This document shows positions 9,001-18,383 of a stretch of DNA of 64,000 nucleotides, piece by piece; within the stretch, counting starts at the first letter, position 1, and every line of letters begins with the position of its first letter. The notes under the pieces are model-generated. The model was not told the origin of the DNA. It saw only the letters and a program-made list of their open reading frames with translations, and made no database searches. The stretch spans positions 62,001 through 126,000 of the forward strand of contig CAMTMZ010000002.1 of assembly GCA_947073765.1 (NCBI GenBank). Reading direction: 5' to 3'. The position numbers were made by a program, and so were the translations under genes. The stretch is from an uncultured Bacillota bacterium. Lineage in GTDB: Bacteria > Bacillota > Clostridia > Oscillospirales > Oscillospiraceae.

Positions 9001-12000
9001 GGTGAACCGGGGCTCCCAGACGGTATACGCTGGGGCCCTAGTGGGGATCAACGGGGGTACGGTGAACAACTGCGCCGTGTCCGGCGTCCGTCTGCGGGGG
9101 CTGAGTACCTCCCGGGCGCGGATGTACATTGGCGGTCTGGCCGGCCAAAATAACGGCGTCGTCAGAAACAGCGCGGCCGAGTCGGCTTTTCTCCATGCCG
9201 ACGCCAGCTTTTTCGCGTCGGATACCTATCTGGGCGGCCTGGTGGGAGAGAATACCGCCACCATCTCTGCCTCCTACGCGGTGGGCCGGGTGGGCGCTCT
9301 GTCCGATGAGACAGCCTCCGCCCGTGCCTGCGGTTTTGTGGGCTACAACTCCGGTCGTGTGGAGAACAGCTACGCCGCAGTGGATTTAAGGGCCGAGAGC
9401 AAGCAGGTAGAGATCTACGGCTTCTGCGGACAGCGGCTGGGCAGCCAGTCAGGTACCTATTACCTCAACGACGGCAACTTTACCTACCGGGAGGAGTCCT
9501 ATGCTGCCAGCTACGTCCGGGAGGGGGACCGGGCTGTGGGGACGGACTATAACGATCTGCTGAATACCTCTATCCCGGGTATGAGGCGTTTGTATGACAG
9601 TGAAGACGCCTCAGAGTACGGATCGGATGATTTTCCCTACCCCACCGGCGTGAGGGACGCCGGCGGCAAGCCTGTGCACTACGGCCAGTGGCCCGCCCGC
9701 ATGGCCCTGGGGGAGATGGGGGTGTACTATTGGGAGCGGCTGGGTGAGGACTACCACATCAGTCTCCTGGCTGTGGAGCCCCCTGACCGGCAGGGCGCTC
9801 CCCTCACCATTGCTAAGCTTGATACCCTGTCCACCGCCCACAGTGACGGCCTTGCGGTCACCGGCAGCGGATATGGCTATTATATCAAGCGGGCGGATTC
9901 CGGCGGCGAACTGAAGGCCTCCTTTTCCGCGGAAGGCGTCAAATATTTCGACGCGGATCTAGGCGGTCCCATCGACCTCAAGGCCGCGGAGGCCGATCAG
10001 GCGGTCAACCAGGCACTGGAGCTTAAAATGCCTGACTTTGTATTCCACTCCTATCCCAGCTACGACCCCAACACCCCGGGCAGTGCCGGGCTGTACCCCA
10101 CTGGGGATCCAAACGGCAGATTTGTCCTGAAGCAGGACGGCACTGAGATTGCGTTTGCCGTCAACCCTCACTTTGCCGAGGCGCTGTCGGTGGAGGTGCC
10201 CAGGGGGGTAGACTGGGATACCTCCAAGGCCCCCACCGCCGCCCCCGGCACAGGGGATAACCCCTTTGGTATCCGCTCTGTGGCCCAACTGGAGCTCATC
10301 AACTGGAACCGGGAAAGTTTGGATACCCGAACCGTGATACGGGGGAATATGAACCACATGCAATTCCCCTATCTGTCCACCTCCGCCGTCACCGGAAAAT
10401 ATCACTGGACGCAGACCCATGACCTGAACGGCAATGGTAAGAGCTATACCCCCATTGCGGAGTATTATGACGCAACCAGCAACAAGCTGGGAAATCTGTA
10501 TGGATGGTTTGGCGGCAGCTACAATGGCCAGGACTACGTAATTGAAAACGTCAGCGTTCAAGGCCAGCAGTCCTCCTGCGCGGGGCTGTTCGGCGTTGTC
10601 TACGGCGGAACGCTGGAGCACATTATCCTCTACGACTCCGAGGGCACCGGCACGATTCAAAGCTATAGCGGCGATACCAGCAACAGCTGCTGGTACGCCA
10701 TTGGGGCCCTGGCCGGTGTCGCGGCCGGGGGCAGGGTGGATAACTGCGCGGTGGCGGGCTACACCATTCAGGCAGATGTCAGAATTGACAAAGGAGGCTG
10801 GGGCGGCAGCGGCATCGGTGGTCTGGTGGGCATCTCCCATTTGAATCTGGAGAACTGCTCCGCCGTGACGGACATTGTCATTCCGAAAACCTCCAACAGC
10901 AATGATAATATGCGCGTCGGAGGTCTGGTGGGTACCTGTCAGGGGAGCATCACCGGCTGCTACGCGGGCGGAAAAATTGAAGTGAGTCCGGAGATCACCA
11001 TCGCGAATGGCGCGGCTGTGTACATCGGCGGCATCGTGGGCGGCAGCTATTTAAAGCCCCTGACGATAGGCGGCGGCAGCACGCCCTCTATCGGCATCGT
11101 GGGCGGCGGAGCGGGAAACAGCGCCAAAAATGAGACCAATAATTCCCTAAGCAGCTGCTACAGCTATGTTACCCTGCCCGCCAGGGATCCGGGAGGAAAG
11201 ATTAAGAGCCTGTATGCTGTGGGCGGTACGGGAGAGCTGAACGACGCCACGGTGAATAAAAATGACAATAAAGCCAACCACGGCGTCTGTACCATGACAA
11301 ACTGCTTCTACCTTGCCAGCGAGGTGCTGGCAAACAACGGCGGCAAACTGTCTGGAAATGTCAATGGCTCCGGCAATCAGCTGAAAACAGATGTCAACCT
11401 GGGCAATGGGGCGCAAATACTCTCTCTGGACTATCCCCAGCTGTCCGGTGAAGCGGCAGTCACCGTCAATGGCACGACCCTTGATAGCATCTATGGCTTT
11501 CTCACATCCTACCGCCGGGTTACCACCTCCGTGCTCACCGCCGGCGGAGACTTTGCGGTGAATGGAAAATACAGCTATCCCCCCGCGAGCCGGGGGGAGC
11601 TGAAGGGGATGAACTACCCCTTCCCCACCATCCTCACCCGGGAAGACAGCGTGGCGGCGGGCGGCTCCGCCCTGCGCCGCGTCCACTACGGCGCGTGGCC
11701 CCTGGAGGGAATCCGGCGGGAGCGGGGGGCCGAGCCCATTACCCTGGATATTTTTGCCAACCCTGAGCATGCCGAACAGCTGGGCCTGTCCGACTCTGTG
11801 CCAAAGGGCGGCGTGTGGACGGCGGGCCTTGACGAGGGCGGCGGGGATCTGGTGGAGATGTCCATCAACCCAGGCACCGGCGAGATGACCCTGTCCGCCA
11901 AGACACTGGGCACCACCACCTTGACGGTGACCTACACCGTGAATTCCAAGTCATATATCCTGACACTGGACGTCAGCGTCACCGCCGAGCTGCATCTGCT

Positions 12001-12643
12001 GCCCAGCGCGGTCACCCTGTTCCAGGGTGAGAACTTCACGCTGCCCCTGACGCCAGGCCGCAAGCGGCTGGACTCCGACGGAGCGGACGCGGATATGACG
12101 CTGCCCCAGGCGGAGGGCTTTGTCCTCTCCTCGGTCAGCGCCTCCGGCGGCGGAATCCTCAGCAAGATTGAGCGGCCCGCCTATGTCCCCGCTGCTCCGG
12201 ATCCAGATACCGGGGAGCCGGTCCCGGAGCAGTTGGCCGCAATCTCCCTTCAGGGGGATACCCCGGGGCTGTATACCGTAAATGTTGGGTTTGACTACAC
12301 CCACGGCGCCAAAATTTACCCCTCCTCTGGCACGATTACCGTGGAAGTTCTTCCCCTGCCCCAGGCGTCTTTGGATGAGACGGGTACAACCTACACCCTT
12401 CCCATTGACAAGAGGATCACGGCTGTGGCGGCGGACTTTACAGCGGGAGACGCCCCCCTTACCGGGGACACTCCGATTCCAAACTGGGACCAGGCCGGCG
12501 GTACGATATCCTTCACCCGCGGGGATTGGCCCGCTGATGTGAGGCTCACCCTTACCCTGACCTTGGAGGGCCGTGAGCACACCGTGACCATCGCCCTGCC
12601 GCCCAAGAAGGAGGCCGGTCCGGAGAGCGAACCGGCGGCATAA
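6068..12643 (+). CDS. Giant prepilin-type cleavage/methylation protein with GLUG-like repeats and Ig-like C-terminal region (putative pilus-tip adhesin)
   Basis: N-terminal KGFSLVEMLAVVAILIILLGVSAVGVVYY prepilin signature; repeated AGGLIG/GGLVGE..NSYA units; C-terminal VTAELHLLPSAVTLFQGENFTLPL. ATG at 6074 is an alternative start with better SD spacing. Confidence 0.85.
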   Translation: MKMREDRFDNKNKGFSLVEMLAVVAILIILLGVSAVGVVYYRDLLKITELDNAAREIYMAAENRAVLLSNARRLSGLVRNGSPVSLADGGAAGEAASDTAYVVQKSDASLTQLLPAGSVDPTLRSGDFYIVYEPASGSVTDVFYAEQSIQLMEEASFEQFYKKWSAAGRQTRMKAAPMLGRYSGGSSGREETETIPTPQLTVLIKNEERLTVEAAWWLPKQLGADQAELKVSVLYGGKEEQLTMSGAPLETPDASGTGYTCVWVLDELESEIPGMAPRQFKGMFPGTATGGNFTVNASLSSTDGAFHTVSASDEDNSLFAEGSGGDTAIVKNLRHLQNLSAGFSGVSGKTAALQRETILCRSNETYPDYPFQPISGSGLRTYDGGEKEIRELYIPHSDGPAGLFASVEGFTFTNISLINAEVSGGGSAAALAGEASNTTLINCRVFWRDEGQTNLRRLLGSDAGGYRFKIRGTRAGGLIGSVPGGSVTIQSSFAAATISGEVTAGGLIGRSSGGVTLRNSYADCYITAANAAGLVGELSGSADVTDSYAAGFIVGDNVKKAAGLSLGSRAKVETNRVYSVMRFPNGAETWALTQSQDTAHNDDFVSTYYLGVGTAGTDEGRCGIGLSYGDMTERTDRTNPDGSVVSNLQKRLGGAFAWKDARDSAPYNLQQHLDLTVYSFPGLSGLPHYGDWGAEFKEPSLVYYEYHGGKEYRFSGGNARYLVNTLEQDKPVLSDGYAIAFLQSDVSGIKKVTALCVDENGTEIWRETSLVSDLISTVGEDGQKNRAYYYLMPLSEDVVNGGTPVESIYQYLRLELSFDGNLGAEGEYFYNPHFAETVVPYLRTGSETAGWTEAFARELLKARSTLSVRTPRHLNNLGRFPAYCRSSELTFTQNLDLNYATYRQFSGQTPYVQDPIGTWSAPFGGIYEGNCNTIQNVLFTTAGEEKSGFYAGLFGCSEGVLRNIVYELDPERDEVTVAVNRGSQTVYAGALVGINGGTVNNCAVSGVRLRGLSTSRARMYIGGLAGQNNGVVRNSAAESAFLHADASFFASDTYLGGLVGENTATISASYAVGRVGALSDETASARACGFVGYNSGRVENSYAAVDLRAESKQVEIYGFCGQRLGSQSGTYYLNDGNFTYREESYAASYVREGDRAVGTDYNDLLNTSIPGMRRLYDSEDASEYGSDDFPYPTGVRDAGGKPVHYGQWPARMALGEMGVYYWERLGEDYHISLLAVEPPDRQGAPLTIAKLDTLSTAHSDGLAVTGSGYGYYIKRADSGGELKASFSAEGVKYFDADLGGPIDLKAAEADQAVNQALELKMPDFVFHSYPSYDPNTPGSAGLYPTGDPNGRFVLKQDGTEIAFAVNPHFAEALSVEVPRGVDWDTSKAPTAAPGTGDNPFGIRSVAQLELINWNRESLDTRTVIRGNMNHMQFPYLSTSAVTGKYHWTQTHDLNGNGKSYTPIAEYYDATSNKLGNLYGWFGGSYNGQDYVIENVSVQGQQSSCAGLFGVVYGGTLEHIILYDSEGTGTIQSYSGDTSNSCWYAIGALAGVAAGGRVDNCAVAGYTIQADVRIDKGGWGGSGIGGLVGISHLNLENCSAVTDIVIPKTSNSNDNMRVGGLVGTCQGSITGCYAGGKIEVSPEITIANGAAVYIGGIVGGSYLKPLTIGGGSTPSIGIVGGGAGNSAKNETNNSLSSCYSYVTLPARDPGGKIKSLYAVGGTGELNDATVNKNDNKANHGVCTMTNCFYLASEVLANNGGKLSGNVNGSGNQLKTDVNLGNGAQILSLDYPQLSGEAAVTVNGTTLDSIYGFLTSYRRVTTSVLTAGGDFAVNGKYSYPPASRGELKGMNYPFPTILTREDSVAAGGSALRRVHYGAWPLEGIRRERGAEPITLDIFANPEHAEQLGLSDSVPKGGVWTAGLDEGGGDLVEMSINPGTGEMTLSAKTLGTTTLTVTYTVNSKSYILTLDVSVTAELHLLPSAVTLFQGENFTLPLTPGRKRLDSDGADADMTLPQAEGFVLSSVSASGGGILSKIERPAYVPAAPDPDTGEPVPEQLAAISLQGDTPGLYTVNVGFDYTHGAKIYPSSGTITVEVLPLPQASLDETGTTYTLPIDKRITAVAADFTAGDAPLTGDTPIPNWDQAGGTISFTRGDWPADVRLTLTLTLEGREHTVTIALPPKKEAGPESEPAA

Positions 12644-12665
12644 ACCGACAAAGGAGGGACGACCC

Positions 12666-13454
12666 ATGGAACCCCTGCGAAAAAAGTGGAACAGCCAGCG
12701 CGGGGCGTCCATCCTGCTGGCGCTGCTGCTCCTGCTGGTGTGTGTCATGGTGGCCGCCTCTGTGCTGATGGCGGCGGCTTCCAGCGCGGGCAAGTCCCGC
12801 AGCGGCCGGGAGGAGCAGCAGAAATACCTTACCCTCTCCTCAGCCCTCGCCCTGGTCAGCGACCAGCTCACCCAATCGGAGTATAGAGGTAAATATACCT
12901 ACCGGGTGGAAGAAAAGTTCAGGTGGGAGGGCTCCTTAGAGGACGGAAGCTGGGTTCACGATTACTGGCAGCACACCTACACCCAGCTGCCGGGAGACTT
13001 ACAGTGCGGCCTGAACGAGGCCCCGGCCTTTATCCTTCCGCTGTTCAACGACCTGGACCACTATTTTGCCCAGCGCTTCCACAAGGCAGACAGCGTGGAT
13101 CACCGGTATCAATGTATCAGTCTGCCCGGCGTAAATACCACCGTTAAAAACCCGTATACGCTGGAACTGACGGTAGACGCCGGCTCGGAGGGGGAGGAGG
13201 CTCCCTGGCTCACCCAGCCTGTCTCCGTTACCGTTACCTGGAACGCCGCCTCCGGGCATCTCTACCTGCGGGCTGCGCTGGAGGAGAAGGACGAGGGGGG
13301 AAACCTGCTCCATACCTACGCCATGGAAGCTGAGCTGAAAGCGGTTAAGGCCCCCGGCTCAGTGCTGAGGCTGGCAGATGACCCCGCCCCGGGGGAGGCG
13401 GAATATTACACAGAGCCCATGACCTGGGAGCTGAACTGGATTGTCAAGAAGTAA
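12666..13454 (+). CDS. PilX-like minor pilin/pilus assembly protein
   Basis: SQRGASILLALLLLLVCVMVAASVLMAAASSAG N-terminal hydrophobic segment; position in T4P operon. Confidence 0.65.
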   Translation: MEPLRKKWNSQRGASILLALLLLLVCVMVAASVLMAAASSAGKSRSGREEQQKYLTLSSALALVSDQLTQSEYRGKYTYRVEEKFRWEGSLEDGSWVHDYWQHTYTQLPGDLQCGLNEAPAFILPLFNDLDHYFAQRFHKADSVDHRYQCISLPGVNTTVKNPYTLELTVDAGSEGEEAPWLTQPVSVTVTWNAASGHLYLRAALEEKDEGGNLLHTYAMEAELKAVKAPGSVLRLADDPAPGEAEYYTEPMTWELNWIVKK

Positions 13455-13467
13455 GGAGGCGGAAGCT

Positions 13468-13785
13468 GTGAAGAAAAAGCTGAAAAATGCCCGGGGGGAG
13501 ACCTTGGTAGAGCTGATGGCCTCCATCCTCATCGGCACGCTGTCAACAGCCCTGCTTCTGGGCGGGGTGATGGCGGCCTCCAGCATCGACCGTGATGTCA
13601 AGGCGCTGGACGAGGCCTACTACACTGCCCTGTCCGCGGCGGAGGGACGGACTGCCCCTCTGCCCGGGGGACCGTTTCAGCTCAAAATAGAAAACAAAGG
13701 CAGCGGCACGGCGAGGAATTTCCCCATCCATCTCTATGGCGGCAGCGGCATGTACTCCTATGACCTGAAGGCGGCCGGCCCATGA
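13468..13785 (+). CDS. Prepilin-type N-terminal methylation domain minor pilin
   Basis: ARGETLVELMASILIGTLSTALLLGGVMAAS; GTG start at 13468 after AAGGAGG. Confidence 0.72.
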   Translation: MKKKLKNARGETLVELMASILIGTLSTALLLGGVMAASSIDRDVKALDEAYYTALSAAEGRTAPLPGGPFQLKIENKGSGTARNFPIHLYGGSGMYSYDLKAAGP

Positions 13786-14330
13786 GAAAAAAGCTGAAGA
13801 GCGCCTCCGGGCTGACCCTGGTGGAGCTGCTGTGCGCGGCGGTTATTCTGATGCTGCTGGGCCTGCTGGTCAACGTGGGCATCCAGGTGGCGGTCAGCAG
13901 CTGCCGGGACCTCACCGCCGAGGCGGAGAGCCAGCTGCTGCTGTCCACGGCGGCGGCGGCACTCACCGACGAGCTGCGCTACGCCCGGGATGTCAGCACA
14001 GACGCCTCCGGCGGTGTGACCTCCTATCGCAGTGCCTCCTTTGGCCCCGGCACCTGTCTGGCGGTAGACGCCAATGGACGTATCGTGGCTGAGAGCGGCG
14101 GCCAGGTCAAGCAGCTCCTGCCCCCCGGGGCGTACGGTATAAACGGGGCATACCGGGCGGCGGATCTGGAGATTACCGCCGGGGAGGACGGAGACAAGCA
14201 GCTCACCTTCACCCTTCAATTGAAGATAGAGACAGCTGATCAGAAGACCAGCGCCAAAATGCCCAGCGGGGGCATGGCTGTCCGCTGCCTAAACCCGGTA
14301 AAAGAGGAAGAGGGGGGAACACCGCCATGA
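13782..14330 (+). CDS. Prepilin-type minor pilin (PilW-like)
   Basis: ASGLTLVELLCAAVILMLLGLLVNVGIQVAVSS; 4-bp ATGA overlap with upstream gene. Confidence 0.74.
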   Translation: MRKKLKSASGLTLVELLCAAVILMLLGLLVNVGIQVAVSSCRDLTAEAESQLLLSTAAAALTDELRYARDVSTDASGGVTSYRSASFGPGTCLAVDANGRIVAESGGQVKQLLPPGAYGINGAYRAADLEITAGEDGDKQLTFTLQLKIETADQKTSAKMPSGGMAVRCLNPVKEEEGGTPP

Positions 14331-16024
14331 AATATATACGCCTTGGCGACCTGCTGGTCAAAAGCGGAACCATTACCCAGGAGCAGCTGAACGAGGCCCT
14401 TGCCCTCCAGTCAGGCAGCGGCGAGCGGCTGGGCACCGTGCTGCAACGGCACGGCTTCATCACGGAGAAGCAGCTCATTGACACCCTCATGGACCAGCTG
14501 GGGGTGGAGTTCATCGATTTAAACAGCTTCAGCATTCCGCCGGAGATGGCCCAGGTTCTGCCCAAGAGCGTGGCCAAGAAGTATATGGTGGTCCCTGTCC
14601 GGGTCACCCGGGCGGACATCCATGTGGCTATGGCCGATCCGCTGAACTTTGTGGCCGTGGAGGAGGTCCGGACGGTGACCCGCCGCCGGGTGATCCCCCT
14701 CATCGCCACCGCCTCGTCGGTGGAGCGGGCGGTGCAGAACCTATACAGCAACCAGGGGGCAATGCAGGCCATTGAGGACATGCAGCGGGACCTGCTGGGC
14801 AGTCAGTACGGCGCCTCTGTCACCACCCCCGCTGACCAGAGCGTGGCGGTGGACGGCGATGAGTCAGACGCCGCACCGGCCATCCGGCTGGTAAACTCCA
14901 TTATCGACCGGGCCTGTACCGAGGGGGCCAGCGACATCCATATGGAGCCCGGCGAGGACAGCATGACCATCCGCATGCGCATCGACGGCGCCCTGCGGCC
15001 CATCATCCCGGTGCCCCGGGAACTGCAGAACTCGGTCATCTCCCGCATGAAGATTATGGCCCGCATGGACATCGCCCAGAAGAACATCCCCCAGGACGGC
15101 CGGGCCAACGTTACCATCCGCCAGGAGACCCTGGATCTGCGCATTTCCACTCTGCCTACCATCCACGGGGAGAAAGTGGTGGTCCGCCTGCTGCGCAAAA
15201 CCCCGGAGCTGGCCACCCTGGAGGGCATCGGCCTGGAGGGGGAGAACCGGGAGCGGTTCTGCCGTCTGGTGGACCGCAGCCGGGAGGGAATGATTCTTAT
15301 GGTGGGCCCCACCGGCTCCGGCAAGACCTCCACCCTCTACGCCATCATCGACCGGCTGAAGTGCGACGAGGTCAATCTGGTCTCCCTGGAGGACCCGGTG
15401 GAGTACCACATCGACGGCATCTGCCAGGTTCAGATCAACGAAAAGATGGGCCTTACCTTCGCCAGCGTGCTGCGTTCCGTGCTGCGCCAGGACCCGGACA
15501 TCATCGCCGTGGGCGAGATTCGTGACGGGGAGACGGCGGAGATCGCCATGCGCTCCGCCATGACGGGCCACCTGGTGCTATCCACCGTCCATACCAACTC
15601 CGCCGCCGCCTCCATCGACCGTCTTCTGGACATCGGTGTGGAACCCTACCTCATCGCCGGGGCGGTGAAGGGAATCATCTCCCAGCGTCTGCTGCGGCGG
15701 GTCTGCCCCAGCTGCCGCCGGGCCTACACCCCCAGCCAGGAGGAGCGGGAGTCTCTGGGGCTGTCCCCAGGGGACTACCGGTTCTACCGGGGCGAGGGCT
15801 GCAGCGACTGTTTTGGAACCGGCTACCGGGGGCGTATCGGCGCCTTTGAGGTGCTGGAGGTCACAACCGCCGTCCGCCGGGCCATCCACGCCAAGTCCCT
15901 AAAGGACCTGGAGCAGGCCATGGAGCAGGCAGCTTTCCTGCCCATCATCGCCGGCTGCCGCAAGCTGGTGCTGGACGGAGTTACCTCCGCCGAGGAGGTC
16001 AACCGGGTGCTGGGCGTCGGATAA
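14327..16024 (+). CDS. pilB: Type IV pilus assembly ATPase (GspE/PilB family)
   Basis: T2SSE N-terminal domain, GPTGSGKTSTLYAII Walker A, SLEDPVEYHIDGICQVQIN, Cys4 site CPSCR...CSDCFGTGYRGRIG. Confidence 0.95.
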   Translation: MKYIRLGDLLVKSGTITQEQLNEALALQSGSGERLGTVLQRHGFITEKQLIDTLMDQLGVEFIDLNSFSIPPEMAQVLPKSVAKKYMVVPVRVTRADIHVAMADPLNFVAVEEVRTVTRRRVIPLIATASSVERAVQNLYSNQGAMQAIEDMQRDLLGSQYGASVTTPADQSVAVDGDESDAAPAIRLVNSIIDRACTEGASDIHMEPGEDSMTIRMRIDGALRPIIPVPRELQNSVISRMKIMARMDIAQKNIPQDGRANVTIRQETLDLRISTLPTIHGEKVVVRLLRKTPELATLEGIGLEGENRERFCRLVDRSREGMILMVGPTGSGKTSTLYAIIDRLKCDEVNLVSLEDPVEYHIDGICQVQINEKMGLTFASVLRSVLRQDPDIIAVGEIRDGETAEIAMRSAMTGHLVLSTVHTNSAAASIDRLLDIGVEPYLIAGAVKGIISQRLLRRVCPSCRRAYTPSQEERESLGLSPGDYRFYRGEGCSDCFGTGYRGRIGAFEVLEVTTAVRRAIHAKSLKDLEQAMEQAAFLPIIAGCRKLVLDGVTSAEEVNRVLGVG

Positions 16025-16035
16025 AGGAGAAGGAT

Positions 16036-17121
16036 ATGAGAATAGAAGAATTTGTGCGACAGGCCCGGCAGGACCGGGCGTCGGATATCCACCTGGTCCG
16101 GGGCCTCACCCCCCGGTACCGGGTTGACGGCTCCATCCGGGAGATGGGGAACACCCCGCTCACCGGGGAGGACTGCGCCGGCTTTGCCCGGGAGCTGGCC
16201 GGAGAGGAGTTTACCCAAGCCGAGGCGGTGGGGGAGGCCGACCTGGCCCTCACCGTGGCCGGTGTTCGGTGCCGTATCAACCTCTTCCGTCAGCAGGGGG
16301 TCTGGTCCACCGCCCTGCGGCTGCTCAACGACCACATCCCCGACCTGTGTGAGCTGGGCCTGCCCAAGGCGGCGGCGGAGTTTCCCGCTTACAGCCAGGG
16401 TCTGGTCCTCATCACCGGGGAGACGGGCTCCGGCAAATCTACCACCCTGGCCGCCGTCCTCAACCAGATCAACAGGAACGAGTGTAAGCATATCCTCACC
16501 CTGGAGGACCCCATCGAATACGTCTACACGCCGGACAAGTGTGTCATCAACCAGCGAGAGATCGGCCGCGACACCAAAAGCTTTGCCGCCGGCCTGCGCG
16601 CCGCCCTGCGGGAGGACCCGGACGTCATCCTGGTGGGGGAGATGCGGGATCTGGAGACCATCGAGACCGCCCTCACCGCCGCCGAGACAGGCCATCTGGT
16701 GTTTGGAACCGTCCACACCAACTCCGCCGCTGACTCCATCGACCGCGTGGTGGACGTGTTCCCGGCTCAGCGGCAGCAGCAGATCAGGTTGCAGCTGTCC
16801 ATGTCCCTGAAGGCTGTCCTCAGCCAACAGCTGCTCCCCAAGGTGGGGGGCGGCCGGGTGCTGGCCTGCGAGGTGATGAAGACCGACGGCGCCATCCGCA
16901 ACCTGATCCGGGAAGGCAAGACCCCCCAGATCGTCAACGCCATTCAGACCACCGGGGCGGCGGGCAACATCCTGATGGACCGCTGTCTGCAGAATCTGCG
17001 CGCCTCCGGGGTCATCAGTGAGGAGACATACCGCTCCGCCCTTCGGGACCAGTCCCAGCCGGACAGGGCGCCGTCCCCGGCGGGCGCCCCCCGCTCCACC
17101 GGCTTCAAGCGCGCGTTTTAA
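16036..17121 (+). CDS. pilT: Type IV pilus retraction ATPase PilT
   Basis: QARQDRASDIHLVRGLTPRYRVDG, GETGSGKSTTLAAVLNQIN, LTLEDPIEYVY, GEMRDLETIETALTAAETGHLVFGTVHT. Confidence 0.95.
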   Translation: MRIEEFVRQARQDRASDIHLVRGLTPRYRVDGSIREMGNTPLTGEDCAGFARELAGEEFTQAEAVGEADLALTVAGVRCRINLFRQQGVWSTALRLLNDHIPDLCELGLPKAAAEFPAYSQGLVLITGETGSGKSTTLAAVLNQINRNECKHILTLEDPIEYVYTPDKCVINQREIGRDTKSFAAGLRAALREDPDVILVGEMRDLETIETALTAAETGHLVFGTVHTNSAADSIDRVVDVFPAQRQQQIRLQLSMSLKAVLSQQLLPKVGGGRVLACEVMKTDGAIRNLIREGKTPQIVNAIQTTGAAGNILMDRCLQNLRASGVISEETYRSALRDQSQPDRAPSPAGAPRSTGFKRAF

Positions 17122-17133
17122 GGAGGACGGCCC

Positions 17134-18342
17134 ATGCCTACATACAAATATGAGGCGCTCTACTCCGGCGGCGAAAAGGCGTCCGGCGTGGTGGAGGCGG
17201 TGAGCCGGAGTGAGGCGGTGGCCCAGATCCGCCAGAACTGCGAGGTGGTCCTCTCCCTGAAGGAGGTGCCCAAGCTCGCCGCGGGCGACCCGCTGGACCG
17301 CTTCCGCAAGGTGAGCGCCAAGAGTCTGGCCCTGGTGTGCCAGCAGTTCTCCATCATCCTGAAGGCGGGACTGCCCCTGGTGCAGACGGTGGATCTGGTG
17401 GCCTCCCAGACGGACGACAAGATCCTGTCCCGCCTGCTGAGCCAGGTGTCGGAGGACGTGTCCAACGGCTGGAGCCTGAGCTACAGCTTTGAGCAGCGGG
17501 GCGGCAGGCTCCTTCCTCCCACCTTCCGGGAGACGGTCCGGGCCGGCGAGGAGTCCGGCGACCTGTTCTCCTCTTTCCGCCGCATGGCGGACTATTTCCA
17601 GCGCATGAACAAGACCCGGGAGAGCGTGGTCAGCGCCCTGACCTACCCCGCCTTTGTGCTGGTGGTGGCGGTGATCGTGGTGGTTATTATCATGGGCTTC
17701 GCGGTGCCCACCTTTACGGGGATGTTTGAGGGCCTGGGCACCGAGCTGCCCTGGGTGACGGTGGCGCTGATCGCCGTGTCCCACTTTTTTCAGCGCTACG
17801 CCCTGATTCTGCTGGGGGTTATCGCCCTGGCGGCGCTGAGTGTGCGGCTGTACGGCATGACGGAGAAGGGCGGCCCCATGCTGGCCCGGATCCAGCTGAA
17901 GCTCCCCATCGTCGGGGAGGTGGTGCGCATGTCCGGGGCCAGCCAGTTTGCCCACACCATGTCCACCCTGCTCACGGCGGGGATGCCCATTCTCCAGGCC
18001 ATCGAGATCTCCGGCCGCACCATGACAAACCGCTGCCTGTCCGGTGAGATTTTGGAGACCCTGCCGGGGGTGGAGAGCGGCCGCGGCCTGGGAGAGTGCA
18101 TGGGCCTTGCCAGAGAGCTACCTGCCATGCTGGTGCAGATGACGGCGGTGGGCGAGGCCACCGGATCTATGGAGTCCACCCTCCAGGTGCTGGCGGAATA
18201 TTACGACAACGAGGTGGACGTGCGGGTCAAGCGGGCCCTGGCCCTGCTGGAGCCGGCCATCATCGTGGTTCTGGCGATATTTGTTGTGTTTATCCTCATG
18301 GCGGTGTATCTGCCCATGTTCAATATGTACGCCGCGATTTGA
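17134..18342 (+). CDS. pilC: Type II secretion/T4P inner-membrane platform protein PilC/GspF
   Basis: MPTYKYEAL..GEKASGVVEA..., two T2SSF repeats, C-terminal YLPMFNMYAAI. Confidence 0.94.
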   Translation: MPTYKYEALYSGGEKASGVVEAVSRSEAVAQIRQNCEVVLSLKEVPKLAAGDPLDRFRKVSAKSLALVCQQFSIILKAGLPLVQTVDLVASQTDDKILSRLLSQVSEDVSNGWSLSYSFEQRGGRLLPPTFRETVRAGEESGDLFSSFRRMADYFQRMNKTRESVVSALTYPAFVLVVAVIVVVIIMGFAVPTFTGMFEGLGTELPWVTVALIAVSHFFQRYALILLGVIALAALSVRLYGMTEKGGPMLARIQLKLPIVGEVVRMSGASQFAHTMSTLLTAGMPILQAIEISGRTMTNRCLSGEILETLPGVESGRGLGECMGLARELPAMLVQMTAVGEATGSMESTLQVLAEYYDNEVDVRVKRALALLEPAIIVVLAIFVVFILMAVYLPMFNMYAAI

Positions 18343-18343
18343 T

Positions 18344-18383
18344 CTGAGGTCTTGACCTCAGCGTGTCCCCAGGAGGGGGGACA
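18344..18383. repeat. Two adjacent hairpins after pilC
   Basis: CTGAGGTC-TT-GACCTCAG (18344-18361) and TGTCCCC-AGGAGG-GGGGACA (18364-18383). Confidence 0.6.

Noticed and set aside
15823-17955. 710-aa open frame antisense to pilB/pilT/pilC
   Set aside because: Spans three convincing genes on the opposite strand; no recognisable domain.
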